64,000 nt of DNA from JAQBQH01 sp035607415 (GTDB taxonomy: Bacteria; Myxococcota_A; Polyangia; Palsa-1104), in the NCBI GenBank assembly GCA_035607415.1, contig DATNAQ010000024.1:3199-67198 (forward strand). Reading direction: 5' to 3'. The notes beneath the pieces are model-generated. The model did no database searches. It saw nothing but the letters and a program-made list of their open reading frames with translations, and was not told the DNA's origin. Of the stretch, positions 38,704 through 47,496 are shown piece by piece. The translations under genes and the position numbers were made by a program. Numbering within the stretch: the first letter of the stretch is position 1; the number at the start of each line of letters is the position of its first letter.

Positions 38704-39831
38704 ATGAAGCGATTCATTGGCCTTCTCGCAGTCGCTAGCCTTGCTGCTTGCACCGCGCCGGTCCCGGTCGATTCGACCGGACAGGCGATCATCAACGGCA
38801 CCACCGACAGCGGCGATCCCGCCGTCATCATGGTGATCGGGCAGGTCGGCACCTCGGGTCAGGCGAGCTTGTGCACCGGCGAAGTGATCTCGCCGCACGT
38901 CGTGCTCACCGCCGCACATTGCGTCTCGCCCGACACCGTCGGCGCGGGCGCGACGATCTCGGTCTACACCAAGGCCGATCTGACGGGCGCGTCGCAGGCC
39001 GATCTGATTCCGTCGATGACCACGACGTTCGACACGATGTTCGACTCCAATCATCCGGAGAACGGCCACGATGTCGGCGCCGTCATCGTCGCCACTCCGC
39101 TGACGATCGCGCCGGTGCCGTATCAGCGCGATCCGCTGCCGCAGACGATGGTCGGGCAGGCCACGCGCCTCGTCGGCTACGGCATCACGATGGCGAGCGA
39201 CACCATGGGCACCACCGCCGGCGTGCGCCGCCAGGCGCCGTCGCAGCTGGCGCACCTCGACGATCTCTTCGTCGGCCTGCAGGACGGCGCGCACGGCATC
39301 TGCGAAGGCGATTCGGGCGGGCCGGCGTTCATGACCATCGACGGCGTCGAGCGCATCGTCGGCGTCACCTCGTTCGGCTTCCAGAACTGCCCGCTCACGC
39401 CGCCGAGCGGCACGCCGCCGGGCTTCGTGGCAGGCAACGACACCAACGTGCAGACCTACGCGGCCAGCTTCATCGATCCGCTGGTGAAGATGTACGATCC
39501 GCCGGCCAAGGGCGCGGGCGCGATGTGCACCTCGAACGCCGACTGCGATCCGCTGATGTGCGTGCAGACCAGTGTCGGCAAGATCTGCGAGCAGTCGTGC
39601 GATCCGGCGGCGATGCCGCCGACCTGCCCGGCGGGCACGCAGTGCACCAACGTCGACGGCGACAACATCTGCGTCGTGCCCATTACCGGCGGCGGCGGCT
39701 CGGGCGGCAAGGGCGGCGGCAAGAGCGGCGGCTGCGCCATGGCCGGCCAGGGCAGCGCGCCCGTCGGTGGGCTCGCCCTCCTCTTCGCGATGGTCGCGAT
39801 CGTCGCGCTGCGCCGCCGCGCGCGCGCCTAG
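38704..39831 (+). CDS. Trypsin-like serine protease lipoprotein with MYXO-CTERM-type tail
   Basis: 375 residues. Lipobox LAAC (Cys 16); S1 protease domain with the triad H72 (LTAAHC), D123 (GHDVGAVIV) and S204 (EGDSGGPA). A Cys-rich stalk follows (about 268-325), then a Gly-rich run, GGC, a membrane helix and RRRARA. That tail has the Cys, helix and Arg cluster of MYXO-CTERM surface-sorting signals. The protein thus has both an N-terminal lipidation signal and a C-terminal sorting segment. It is expected on the cell surface or released, perhaps for feeding or predation. Confidence 0.88.
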   Translation: MKRFIGLLAVASLAACTAPVPVDSTGQAIINGTTDSGDPAVIMVIGQVGTSGQASLCTGEVISPHVVLTAAHCVSPDTVGAGATISVYTKADLTGASQADLIPSMTTTFDTMFDSNHPENGHDVGAVIVATPLTIAPVPYQRDPLPQTMVGQATRLVGYGITMASDTMGTTAGVRRQAPSQLAHLDDLFVGLQDGAHGICEGDSGGPAFMTIDGVERIVGVTSFGFQNCPLTPPSGTPPGFVAGNDTNVQTYAASFIDPLVKMYDPPAKGAGAMCTSNADCDPLMCVQTSVGKICEQSCDPAAMPPTCPAGTQCTNVDGDNICVVPITGGGGSGGKGGGKSGGCAMAGQGSAPVGGLALLFAMVAIVALRRRARA

Positions 39832-39842
39832 CTCCGCAGACG

Positions 39843-40550
39843 CTAGAAGTTCAAAAAGGTGCGCTCGGCCGGGAGGCCGAAGCGCACCAGCTCGACGCGC
39901 ACGCCGTCGATCATCGACTTCATGCCGCACAAAAAGGCGACCGCGTTCTCCGTCGAGATCTCGTGCAGCTTCAGCTCGCTCGCCACCGTCTGCACGTAGC
40001 CGCGCGCGCCGGTCCACGTCGGCGACGCCTGCGACGCGCACAACACGAGGTGCACGCCGGCGCGCTCCCAACCGCCGTGATCGCCGACGTAGGCGAAGTC
40101 GCGATCGCTGCGCTGGCCGTAGTAGAGCGCGACGCGTCCGTGCGCGGCGCGATGATCGAGCACGTACTGCAGGAGCGCGCGGATGGGCGTGATGCCGGAG
40201 CCGGCGGCGAAGAGCAGCACGTCACGGCCGCGCGCGGCTTCGATGGGGAAGCCCTCGCCGAACGGCGCGGTCGCGTCGATGAAGCGGCCCGGCTGCGCGA
40301 CGGTGATGATGGCGTCGGCGAGCGGCGTGCCGCGCTTGAGCAGGAGCTCGCCGGTGCCGTCGCCGCGCGGCGCGTTGCCGATGGCGAAGTAGCCGGGGCG
40401 ATGCTCGGGCGCGTGCAGCTTCACGACCTGGCCCGGCCGCGTGTGCGCCGCGGCGAGCGCGCCGAAGTCGAGCCGGATCGCGCGCATCGTCTCGGTCTCG
40501 TCCCACGCCTCGGCGACGCGCATTGGATGGTACGGCGGCTCGCCGGTCAC
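39843..40550 (-). CDS. FAD/NAD(P)H-binding oxidoreductase (ferredoxin reductase-like)
   Basis: 235 residues. FAD-binding barrel (RPGQVVKLHAPEHRPGYFAIG) and NAD(P) domain (VLLFAAGSGITPIRALL, FLCGMKSMIDG). No iron-sulfur domain is fused. GTG at 40550 is preferred over ATG at 40523 because GAGGGGAG sits at the right distance. It is last in the minus-strand set trpS-lipoprotein-reductase. It probably moves electrons from NAD(P)H to an unknown acceptor. Confidence 0.82.
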   Translation of the reverse strand: MTGEPPYHPMRVAEAWDETETMRAIRLDFGALAAAHTRPGQVVKLHAPEHRPGYFAIGNAPRGDGTGELLLKRGTPLADAIITVAQPGRFIDATAPFGEGFPIEAARGRDVLLFAAGSGITPIRALLQYVLDHRAAHGRVALYYGQRSDRDFAYVGDHGGWERAGVHLVLCASQASPTWTGARGYVQTVASELKLHEISTENAVAFLCGMKSMIDGVRVELVRFGLPAERTFLNF

Positions 40551-40583
40551 GCGCTCCCCTCGCTCACGCTCCCCCCACGTCGA

Positions 40584-41000
40584 TCATGGTAGCTCGACGC
40601 GCCAGGTCCCGTCGACGAGCACGCAGGTCAGCGTCTCGCGCTCGTGGGCGGCGCCGCGCACCTCGACGGTGGCGCGATCGCCCGAGCGCGACAGCACGTC
40701 GAAGTCGACGGCGTGCCAGCGCGGCGGCGACCAGCCGGCGGCGACCAGATCGACCGGCCCGATCTCGCGCCGCCCCGCCGCTTGCGCCGCGCGCGCGGCA
40801 TCGGCGGTGACGCGCGCGCGCGTGGCGGGGCCGAGCAGCGCCCACACCTCGTCGCGATCGCCGGCCTCCGATGCCTCGGCGAGCGCGCGTACGGCGCCCT
40901 CGGGCGAGCGCGCGCCGCAGCCGGCGAGGCCGGCGAGGCCCCCGAGACCGCCGAGCGCGAGCACGGCCGCGAGCACCGCCCGCTTTCCGCGTTCGCTCAT
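40584..41000 (-). CDS. Small lipoprotein
   Basis: 138 residues. Lipobox LAGC (Cys about 28) after a long hydrophobic leader, then a small alpha/beta domain (SPEGAVRALAEASEAGDRDEVW and TCVLVDGTWRVEL) of the NTF2-like or DUF4878 type seen in many periplasmic lipoproteins. The ATG overlaps the trpS stop by 4 nt. Ligand unknown. Confidence 0.65.
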   Translation of the reverse strand: MSERGKRAVLAAVLALGGLGGLAGLAGCGARSPEGAVRALAEASEAGDRDEVWALLGPATRARVTADAARAAQAAGRREIGPVDLVAAGWSPPRWHAVDFDVLSRSGDRATVEVRGAAHERETLTCVLVDGTWRVELP

Positions 41001-41974
41001 TCGTAGAGGCCGAGGGCCGCGCGCACCTTCTCGAGCGTGTCCTGCGCGAGCACGCGCGCCGTCTGCGCGCCGTCGCCGAGCACCTGACGAATGCGCTCGG
41101 GATGCGCCTTCCACTCGGCGGCCTTCTCGCGGATCGGCGCCAGCACCTTCACCATGTTCTCGGCGAGCGCCTTCTTCGAGTCGATGCAGCCCCAGGCGGC
41201 GTTCTTGCAGTTGGCGTGATACTGCGCGACCTCCTCGGGCGGCGCGAAGTAGCCCTGCAGCGAGCAGACGTAGCAGGCGTCGGGGTGGCCCGGGTCGGTC
41301 TTCTTGAGGCGCGTCGGATCGGTGAAGGCGTTCTTGATCTTCTTCCGGATCTCGTCGGGCTCGTCGGCGATCTGCACGCTGTTGCCGAGCGACTTCGACA
41401 TCTTCTGTTTGCCGTCGAGCCCCTGGATGCGCAGCGCCTTGGTGTGCATCGGCTGCGGCTCGGGGAAGACGTCGCCGAAGCGGCTGTTGAAGCGGCGGCA
41501 GATCTCGCGCGCCAGCTCCAGGTGCTGCACCTGATCGTCACCGACGGGGATGCGGGTCGCGCGATAGAGCAGCACGTCGGCGGCCATGAGGATCGGATAG
41601 CTCATGAGGCCGGCGTTGATGTTGTCCGGCTCGCGCTGGCTCTTCTCCTTGAACTGCGTCATGCGCGACAGCTCGCCGTACGGCGTCACCGTCGAGAGGA
41701 TCCACGCCAGCTCCGAATGCTCCGGCACGTGCGACTGCACGAAGAGCACCGATCGGTTGGGATCGATGCCCGACGCCAGCAGCTCCGCCGCGAGCGTGGT
41801 GACTTTTTCCGGCATCTGCTTCGGGTCGTACGACTGCGTGAGCGCGTGCAGGTCGACGACGCAGTAGAGGCAGCGGTACTTGTCCTGGATCTCGACCCAG
41901 TTCTGCACCGCGCCGAAGTAGTTGCCGATGTGAAAACCGCCCGAAGGCTGGATGCCTGAAAACACCGTTTCCAT
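40997..41974 (-). CDS. trpS: Tryptophanyl-tRNA synthetase
   Basis: 325 residues. Class I signatures HIGN (15-18) and KMSKS (191-195), with TrpRS-specific segments GIQPSGGFHIGNYFGA and GDDQVQHLELAREICRRFN. It charges tRNA-Trp. ATG at 41974 (METVFSG) is the usual TrpRS start. TATAGT lies 9 nt before it with no Shine-Dalgarno. It is first in an operon with a lipoprotein and a flavin reductase-like protein. Confidence 0.96.
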   Translation of the reverse strand: METVFSGIQPSGGFHIGNYFGAVQNWVEIQDKYRCLYCVVDLHALTQSYDPKQMPEKVTTLAAELLASGIDPNRSVLFVQSHVPEHSELAWILSTVTPYGELSRMTQFKEKSQREPDNINAGLMSYPILMAADVLLYRATRIPVGDDQVQHLELAREICRRFNSRFGDVFPEPQPMHTKALRIQGLDGKQKMSKSLGNSVQIADEPDEIRKKIKNAFTDPTRLKKTDPGHPDACYVCSLQGYFAPPEEVAQYHANCKNAAWGCIDSKKALAENMVKVLAPIREKAAEWKAHPERIRQVLGDGAQTARVLAQDTLEKVRAALGLYE

Positions 41975-41983
41975 TGGAAGCAC

Positions 41984-41991
41984 ACTATAAT
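41984..41991. promoter_or_regulatory. Overlapping divergent -10 elements (trpS and the proline-rich lipoprotein)
   Basis: On the minus strand TATAGT (41984-41989) is 9 nt before the trpS ATG. On the plus strand the overlapping TATAAT (41986-41991) can serve the gene starting at 42035. Neither has a convincing -35. Confidence 0.45.
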
Positions 41992-42034
41992 GAATAGCCT
42001 CTACTTACGCAGCGTCGAACCTTCAGGAGGGATC

Positions 42035-43489
42035 ATGAGACGCACGTTGCTTGCCCTCGCCGTGTTGATCGGCGGGTGTGCGGAGTCACCGCCGCCTCCG
42101 GCGCAGCAGCCGACGCCACCGCCGCCCGCGGTGGTGTACGAGTCGCCGCCGCCCCAGCAGTATCAACCTCCGCCGGCCGAGCCGCAGTATCAGCCGCCGC
42201 CGGAGCAGCAGCCGCAGTATCAGCCGCCGCCGCCCGAGGGTCAGTACGCGCCTCCGCAGGACGACGTCGACTACGAAGATCAGCAGCCGCCGCCGTCGGA
42301 GGCCGTCGACGAATATCCCGTCGGCGAGCCGGAGGCGATCGCGGCGCCCGCGTCGCCGCCGCCGGTGTACGACGAAGATCCCGGCTACGCGCCGTACGAC
42401 GGCGCCCTGTGGATCCACGGCTTCTGGCGCTGGCGCGGCGAGTGGATCTGGATCCGCGGGCGCTGGGCGCGTCCGCCCATGCCCGACTATACGTGGTGCG
42501 ATCCCTACTACGAGGTGCGTGACGGCGTCGTCGTGATCGTCGACGGCCACTGGGCGCGGCCGGGCGCCGTGTTCGTGCCGCCGCCGCCGGCGATCCGCGT
42601 GCGCGTGGTGCCGCCGCGGCCGGGCTATCGCGTCGTGCCGCCGCCGCGCGCGATCCACGGGCGCATCCTGCCGCCGCCGGCAGGCGGGCGCATCGGCGTG
42701 GTCGTGCCGGCGCCGTCGCCGATTCCGCGCGTGGTGACGCCGCCACGGCCGGGCCGTCCGCCGGTGGTGCCGCCGTCGCCGTATCATCCGGGCTCGGGCC
42801 CGACGACGGTCACCGTGCGTCCGGGCGCGCCCGTGACGGCGCCGCCGCCGCACCGGCCGCCGGTGGTGGGGCCGGTCCGTCCGGGGCAGCCGTCGCCAGG
42901 GCCGTATCACCCCGCGCCGGGCGCGCCGCAGCCGGTCCATCCGGCTCCGACGCCGTATCACCCTGCGCCCACGCCGGCTCCGCAGCCGTATCATCCGGCG
43001 CCCACGCCGGCTCCGCAGCCGTATCACCCGGCGCCCACGCCGGCTCCGGCTCCATATCATCCGGCGCCCACGCCGGCTCCGCAGCCGTATCACCCGGCTC
43101 CGGGCGCGCCGCAGCCGATCCATCCGGCGCCCACGCCGTATCACCCCGCGCCGACGCCGGCTCCGCAGCCGTACCATCCGGCGCCGACGCCCGCGCCGCA
43201 GCCGGTGCACCCGGCGCCGACACCCGCGCCTGCGCCGTATCGCCCCGCGCCGACGCCGGCGCCGCAGCCGTATCACCCGGCGCCGCAGCCGTACCACCCG
43301 GCGCCGCAGCCGTATCACCCGGCGCCGACCCCCGCGCCCCAGCCGTATCACCCGACGCCGGCTCCGGCGCCGTATCACCCGGCGCCGGGCGCGCCGCAGC
43401 CGATCCATCCGGCGCCCACGCCGCATCCGGTGCGCCCGGTCCCCGGCAAGGCGCCGCCGCCCGCGAAGAACGAGAGGGAGCACCACTAG
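42035..43489 (+). CDS. Proline-rich repeat lipoprotein with YXWQ-like domain
   Basis: 484 residues. Strong ribosome binding site (AGGAGG) and lipobox IGGC (Cys 16). The first part is Pro/Gln-rich (QYQPPP units). A Trp-rich domain at about 125-190 (HGFWRWRGEWIWIRGRWARP, DGHWARPG) is of the YXWQ type found in envelope proteins. More Pro/Arg sequence follows, then from about residue 290 to the end repeated PYHPAPTPAPQ-like units. It probably forms an extended cell-envelope fibre or spacer. Repeat length may vary between strains. Confidence 0.78.
   Translation: MRRTLLALAVLIGGCAESPPPPAQQPTPPPPAVVYESPPPQQYQPPPAEPQYQPPPEQQPQYQPPPPEGQYAPPQDDVDYEDQQPPPSEAVDEYPVGEPEAIAAPASPPPVYDEDPGYAPYDGALWIHGFWRWRGEWIWIRGRWARPPMPDYTWCDPYYEVRDGVVVIVDGHWARPGAVFVPPPPAIRVRVVPPRPGYRVVPPPRAIHGRILPPPAGGRIGVVVPAPSPIPRVVTPPRPGRPPVVPPSPYHPGSGPTTVTVRPGAPVTAPPPHRPPVVGPVRPGQPSPGPYHPAPGAPQPVHPAPTPYHPAPTPAPQPYHPAPTPAPQPYHPAPTPAPAPYHPAPTPAPQPYHPAPGAPQPIHPAPTPYHPAPTPAPQPYHPAPTPAPQPVHPAPTPAPAPYRPAPTPAPQPYHPAPQPYHPAPQPYHPAPTPAPQPYHPTPAPAPYHPAPGAPQPIHPAPTPHPVRPVPGKAPPPAKNEREHH
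42900..43440 (+). repeat. In-frame tandem repeats encoding PYHPAPTPAPQ units
   Basis: About 540 bp of imperfect tandem units, many about 30-36 bp long, built on CCGTATCACCCGGCGCC and CCGACGCCGGCTCCGCAG type sequences. All stay in frame within the proline-rich lipoprotein. Near-identical neighbours suggest expansion by slippage or unequal recombination. Confidence 0.8.
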
Positions 43490-43507
43490 CTCCCTCTCGG
43501 CCCGCCG

Positions 43508-44947
43508 CTACTCCTTCACGTTCGTCAGCCCGTGCCGCTTCAGTAGCTCGCGCAAGTGATAGCGCGTGAGGCCGGCCTCCTGCGCCGAGCGCGTGATGTT
43601 GCCGTCGTGGCGCTCGAGGAGCTGCTTCAGATACGTGAGCTCGAACGAGTCGACCACGCGCTGCTTGGCCTCCTTGAAGTCCAACCCCGGCACGATCTCC
43701 GGCGGCGGCAGCGGCACGCCCGCGCCGCCCTGCCTGGACGGTCCGCCGTTGGCGCCCGACGACGACAGGCTCGGCCCCGAGTCGCGGTTGAACATCAGAT
43801 CCGAGCGCTGCACCAGCGAGCTCTCGGTCAGCGACGCCGCGCGCTCCACGACGTTCTTCAGCTCGCGCACGTTGCCCGGCCACGAGTGGCTCTGCAGCGT
43901 CCCCACCGCGTCGGGCGCGAACGCCATCGACAGCCCGCGCCGTCCGGCGATCTCGCGCAGGAACACGTCGGCGAGCGCGGGGATGTCCTCCTTGCGCTCG
44001 CGCAACGGCGGCAGCTCGACGTGGATCACCGAGAGGCGGAAGTAGAGATCTTCGCGGAACGTGCTCACGTTGACCATCTGCCGCAGATCGCGGTTGGTCG
44101 CCGCCACCACGCGCACGTCGATCTTGATGACACGGTCGCCGCCGACGCGCTTGAGCTCGCGGTTCTCGAGCACGCGCAGGAGCTTCGGCTGCAGGTTGAT
44201 GTCGAGCTCGCCGATTTCGTCGAGGAAGATGGTGCCGCCGTGCGCCTGCTCGAAGCAGCCCTGATGCTGCGCCACCGCGCCGGTGAACGAGCCCTTCTCG
44301 TGCCCGAACAGCGTCGACTCGATGAGGTCCTTCGGGATCGCGCCGCAGTCGAGCACCACGAACGGCTTCGACTTGCGCGACGAGGCCTGGTGGATGCCGC
44401 GCGCGATCATCTCCTTGCCGGTGCCGGTCTCGCCGGTGACGAGCACCGTCAGCTCCGACGGCGCCACCTTCTCGAGGGTGGCGAAGATCTCGCGCATGCG
44501 CACCGAGGCGCCGGTGACGCTCTCGAAGGTGTCGCGCTTGGACAGCGGGATCTCGACGATCTCCTGCGTCGGCACGAAGCGCAGCATCGTGTGCCCGACG
44601 CGGAACTCCTGCCCCGGCTTGAGCCACACCTCGCGGATGCGCAGCTCGCCGATGAAGGTGCCGTTGGTGGAGTCGAGATCGCGCAGGCGATAGCCGTCGT
44701 CGCGCGCCAGGATCTCGAAGTGCGAGCCAGAGATCGCCTTGTCGCTCAAGACGAGGTCGTTGATGATGCTGCGGCCGCCGGTGACGCGCGGCTTTCCGAT
44801 CTCGACCTCGCGCCCCTGCTCGGCGCCCGACACGACCACCACCTTGGATTTGCGAAGATGGCGGACCGTCGCTCGCGCACCGTCGAAGACGGTGGTGAGC
44901 GCGGGGCTCTCTTCGTAGAGTCCAGGGTCCCGAGGATTCGACGGCAC
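43508..44947 (-). CDS. FHA-domain sigma-54 transcription activator
   Basis: 479 residues. N-terminal FHA domain (about 35-125: GGRSIINDLVLSD, ISGSHFEI, DLDSTNGTFIG), AAA+ domain (140-375) with Walker A TGETGTGKE (171-179), sigma-54 loop GSFTGA (219-224, Ser instead of the usual Ala) and FLDEIG, then a Fis-type helix-turn-helix (NITRSAQEAGLTRYHLRELL). It would activate RpoN promoters in response to a phosphothreonine partner, which ties it to the Hanks kinases. GTG start with a well-formed leaderless promoter. Confidence 0.94.
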   Translation of the reverse strand: MPSNPRDPGLYEESPALTTVFDGARATVRHLRKSKVVVVSGAEQGREVEIGKPRVTGGRSIINDLVLSDKAISGSHFEILARDDGYRLRDLDSTNGTFIGELRIREVWLKPGQEFRVGHTMLRFVPTQEIVEIPLSKRDTFESVTGASVRMREIFATLEKVAPSELTVLVTGETGTGKEMIARGIHQASSRKSKPFVVLDCGAIPKDLIESTLFGHEKGSFTGAVAQHQGCFEQAHGGTIFLDEIGELDINLQPKLLRVLENRELKRVGGDRVIKIDVRVVAATNRDLRQMVNVSTFREDLYFRLSVIHVELPPLRERKEDIPALADVFLREIAGRRGLSMAFAPDAVGTLQSHSWPGNVRELKNVVERAASLTESSLVQRSDLMFNRDSGPSLSSSGANGGPSRQGGAGVPLPPPEIVPGLDFKEAKQRVVDSFELTYLKQLLERHDGNITRSAQEAGLTRYHLRELLKRHGLTNVKE

Positions 44948-44953
44948 GCCGTC

Positions 44954-44959
44954 ATCTTA
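44954..44959 (-). promoter_or_regulatory. Putative promoter (leaderless pattern)
   Basis: TAAGAT on the minus strand, exactly 6 nt before the GTG at 44947, with TTAACC at 44977-44982 as a -35 at the ideal 17-bp spacing. One of the better promoter matches in the window. Confidence 0.55.
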
Positions 44960-45008
44960 CCTGAAGATTACGGCGCGGTTAAGCGAACTTAGTTGATTCT
45001 CGCGCTGC

Positions 45009-45743
45009 TTAGTTGAGCCAGCGCTTGTTTGGCGGCGTGTCGCGCCCGCCGTTGAGCACGCGATAGCGGCGCTTGAGCCGCCACATCTTCATGCGGTCGA
45101 GCGAGCCGCCGAGATCGATCCCGCCGCGCCGCGTGAGCAGCCAACCGGCGAGCGCCGCACCCGTCATCGCCGCCAGGCCGAGCAGCGCCTGCCGCCAATC
45201 GTCGCCGAGCGCGAACAGATAGGTGGCGGCCGTGATGCCGACGAAGATCCAGGCCATCGTCTTGGCGCTCATCTGCATGACGCCGTAGGCGCGCACCTGC
45301 TGCCCGCCCCACAGCGCGCCGAACGCCATGAGCAGCGCCGTCACCGCCGGCTGCGAGCCGACGACGGGCGCGTCGGGCGCGATCAGTCGGCCGAGCGCGG
45401 CGGCGAAGATGGCGCCGCCGATGGCGCCGCCGATGAACACCTTCCAGAACGTGCGCGCGCCTAGCTGCTGCTCGATCGGGTTGCCGAAGAAGATGAGCGA
45501 CACCGCGACGAAGAAGACGTCGCGCAGCTGCACGTTGATGAAGCCGCCCGTCAAGAGCTGCCACGGCTCCCAACCGAGCCCCGTGCGCGGGTGCAGAATG
45601 AGGTGCTGGACGTAGAAAGCGCGCACATCCATGCCACCGACGGCGAAGACGAGCCAGATGACGGTCAGAAGCACCATCGCGGTGATGACTCCGCGATCGG
45701 GCTTGAGGCCCATCATCTCGAGCTGCGAAGGTCCGCGGGCCAT
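45009..45743 (-). CDS. Rhomboid-like membrane protein lacking catalytic residues
   Basis: 244 residues with about six membrane spans. The rhomboid fold is recognisable from GLGWEPWQLLTGGFINVQL, FFGNPIEQQLGARTFWKVF and IGGAIGGAIFA. In the helix that normally carries GxSG the sequence is VGSQPAVTAL, where Gln occupies the catalytic Ser place by alignment, and the second catalytic residue, a His, reads Met (AAMTGAALAG). It is thus probably a pseudoprotease that binds membrane clients. Its start is 2 bp after the stop of the lipoprotein gene. Confidence 0.72.
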   Translation of the reverse strand: MARGPSQLEMMGLKPDRGVITAMVLLTVIWLVFAVGGMDVRAFYVQHLILHPRTGLGWEPWQLLTGGFINVQLRDVFFVAVSLIFFGNPIEQQLGARTFWKVFIGGAIGGAIFAAALGRLIAPDAPVVGSQPAVTALLMAFGALWGGQQVRAYGVMQMSAKTMAWIFVGITAATYLFALGDDWRQALLGLAAMTGAALAGWLLTRRGGIDLGGSLDRMKMWRLKRRYRVLNGGRDTPPNKRWLN

Positions 45744-45745
45744 AC

Positions 45746-46258
45746 CTAGAAGGTAACCACGCTCTTGGCCGAGGGCAACGGCTGCACGCCGATCTCGATG
45801 TCCTGCAGGTTTACGACTTCGCCGCGCAAGATGGTGCGCGTCTCCGGCGGCGGCACGACGAACGGCGCCGGCGCGCCCGTGCCGTCGAACACCTTGGCCT
45901 CGAGACCGATGGCGTAGGTGCCGGGCGGGAGATCGAACTCTGTGGTCGACTCGCGCTTCTCGCAGAGGAACTCGCGCGGCGCCACGCCCGACGGCTGCCC
46001 CGTCGTCGGATCCTGCAGGACGACGCTGACCGAGCGCACCACCCAGATGCTGTAGGTCGCGCACAGGCCGCCGGTGACCACGTCGCTGCAACAGGAGCCG
46101 TCGCTGGCGGCGGCCATCATCGGATCGAAGGTCGCGCCCGTCGACAAATTGTCGATGCGCCAGCGCACGCTGACGGCGCCGCCGTTGCCCTGGCAGCCTC
46201 CGACCGCGACGGCCGTGAGGGCCACCGCCGCGATCGTGCAGAATCGCCACGTGGTCAT
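45746..46258 (-). CDS. Lipoprotein of unknown function
   Basis: 170 residues. Lipobox VGGC (Cys about 22), then a beta-rich domain containing a pair of adjacent Cys (GSCCSD) and EFDLPPGTYAIGLEAKVFDG, suggestive of a carboxypeptidase-regulatory or transthyretin-like sandwich. ATG at 46258 is chosen over the longer frame because it begins the signal peptide. It is in operon with the pseudo-rhomboid, and divergent from tolQ. Confidence 0.6.
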   Translation of the reverse strand: MTTWRFCTIAAVALTAVAVGGCQGNGGAVSVRWRIDNLSTGATFDPMMAAASDGSCCSDVVTGGLCATYSIWVVRSVSVVLQDPTTGQPSGVAPREFLCEKRESTTEFDLPPGTYAIGLEAKVFDGTGAPAPFVVPPPETRTILRGEVVNLQDIEIGVQPLPSAKSVVTF

Positions 46259-46317
46259 CGAGTTTCTCGACGGTAGCACGTTTGACGCCTCGCGATCAGC
46301 GTGGTACCCCAAATGCG

Positions 46318-47055
46318 ATGGTCACCCTTCTTCTGACCGCGCCCGTGGCCGCGCAGGGCAATGGCAGCTTCGATCTGTTGCAGCTTTTGCTCGGCGCGTC
46401 CGGCGTCGTTCGCGGCGTCTTGTTCCTCCTCGTGTGCCTCTCGATCATCGGTTGGTACGTGATCGGATACAAGGCGCTCTACTTGAACCGCGCGCAAGGC
46501 GAGTCGCTGCGCTTCCTCGAGGCGTTCTGGCAGGCCAAGCGGCTCGACGCGGTCTACCAGGAGGCCGAGCACAAGCGGCGCTCGCCGATCGCCCACATGT
46601 TCAAGGCGGGCTACGTCGAGCTCTCGAAGCTGCAGAACCAGAAGGCGCAGGGCGGCAACACGCCGTCGGGCGACGCCTGGCACGGCGAGGGCGATCTCGA
46701 GAACATCGAGCGCGCGCTCCGCCGCGCCGCCACGCACGAGTCGACGGTGCTGGAGTCGATGGTGCCGTTCCTCGCCACCGTCGGCAGCGCCGCGCCGTTC
46801 ATCGGCCTGTTCGGCACCGTCATCGGCATCATCGACGCCTTCCATCAGATCGCCAACCAGGGCTCGGCCAACCTGGCGACGGTGGCGCCGGGCATCGCCG
46901 AGGCGCTCGGCACCACCGCCGTCGGCCTCGTCGCCGCGGTGCCGGCGGTCATGGCCTACAACTGGTTCCTGCGGAAGATCAAGGTGCTCTCGTCGGAGAT
47001 GGACGCCTTCAGCAACGACTTCCTCAACATCGTGAAGCGCCACTTCCTGCGCTAA
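46318..47055 (+). CDS. tolQ: TolQ/ExbB-type proton channel protein
   Basis: 245 residues with three membrane helices. The conserved second and third helices are clear in FLATVGSAAPFIGLFGTVIGI and GIAEALGTTAVGLVAAVPAV. It forms the proton channel with TolR that energises TolA. The N-terminal part has a longer cytoplasmic loop with a Gly/Asn insertion. First gene of a four-gene Tol operon (11 and 3 bp spacings, then an overlap). ATG at 46318 fits a short hydrophobic N-terminus. Confidence 0.92.
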   Translation: MVTLLLTAPVAAQGNGSFDLLQLLLGASGVVRGVLFLLVCLSIIGWYVIGYKALYLNRAQGESLRFLEAFWQAKRLDAVYQEAEHKRRSPIAHMFKAGYVELSKLQNQKAQGGNTPSGDAWHGEGDLENIERALRRAATHESTVLESMVPFLATVGSAAPFIGLFGTVIGIIDAFHQIANQGSANLATVAPGIAEALGTTAVGLVAAVPAVMAYNWFLRKIKVLSSEMDAFSNDFLNIVKRHFLR

Positions 47056-47065
47056 GGAGCCGACC

Positions 47066-47494
47066 ATGGCGATGTCCTCGGGCTCGGGTGGCGGCGGCGG
47101 GATGATGGCGGAGATCAACGTGACGCCGATGGTCGACGTCATGCTCGTGCTCCTCATCATCTTCATGGTCGCGGCGCCGATGCTGCAGGTCGGCGTGCCG
47201 GTGACGCTGCCCAAGGCGGACGCTCAGGCGATCCCCGACGATCAGGGCAAGCTCATCATCACGGTGCCCAAAGAGTTCGACAAGAACGGCATGGTCTACA
47301 TCGTCAAGACGCCGTTCAAGTTCGGCGACGACTTCGAGAAGGCGCTCAAGGGCAACGCCAAGCTGCAGGCCGAGCGCGAGGTCTACGTCCACGCCGACCA
47401 GGCCCTTCCCTACGGCGACGTGGTCAAGGTGATGGCGACGTTGTCGCGCGCCGGCGGAGAAAAGATCGGTCTGGTGACCGATCCGTTGAAATAG
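47066..47494 (+). CDS. tolR: TolR/ExbD-type channel partner
   Basis: 142 residues: a short Gly-rich start, INVTPMVDVMLVLLIIFMV with the channel Asp in the single membrane helix, and a periplasmic domain ending VMATLSRAGGEKIGLVTDP. It pairs with TolQ. A proper ribosome binding site (AAGGAG) is present. Confidence 0.93.
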   Translation: MAMSSGSGGGGGMMAEINVTPMVDVMLVLLIIFMVAAPMLQVGVPVTLPKADAQAIPDDQGKLIITVPKEFDKNGMVYIVKTPFKFGDDFEKALKGNAKLQAEREVYVHADQALPYGDVVKVMATLSRAGGEKIGLVTDPLK

Positions 47495-47496
47495 AG

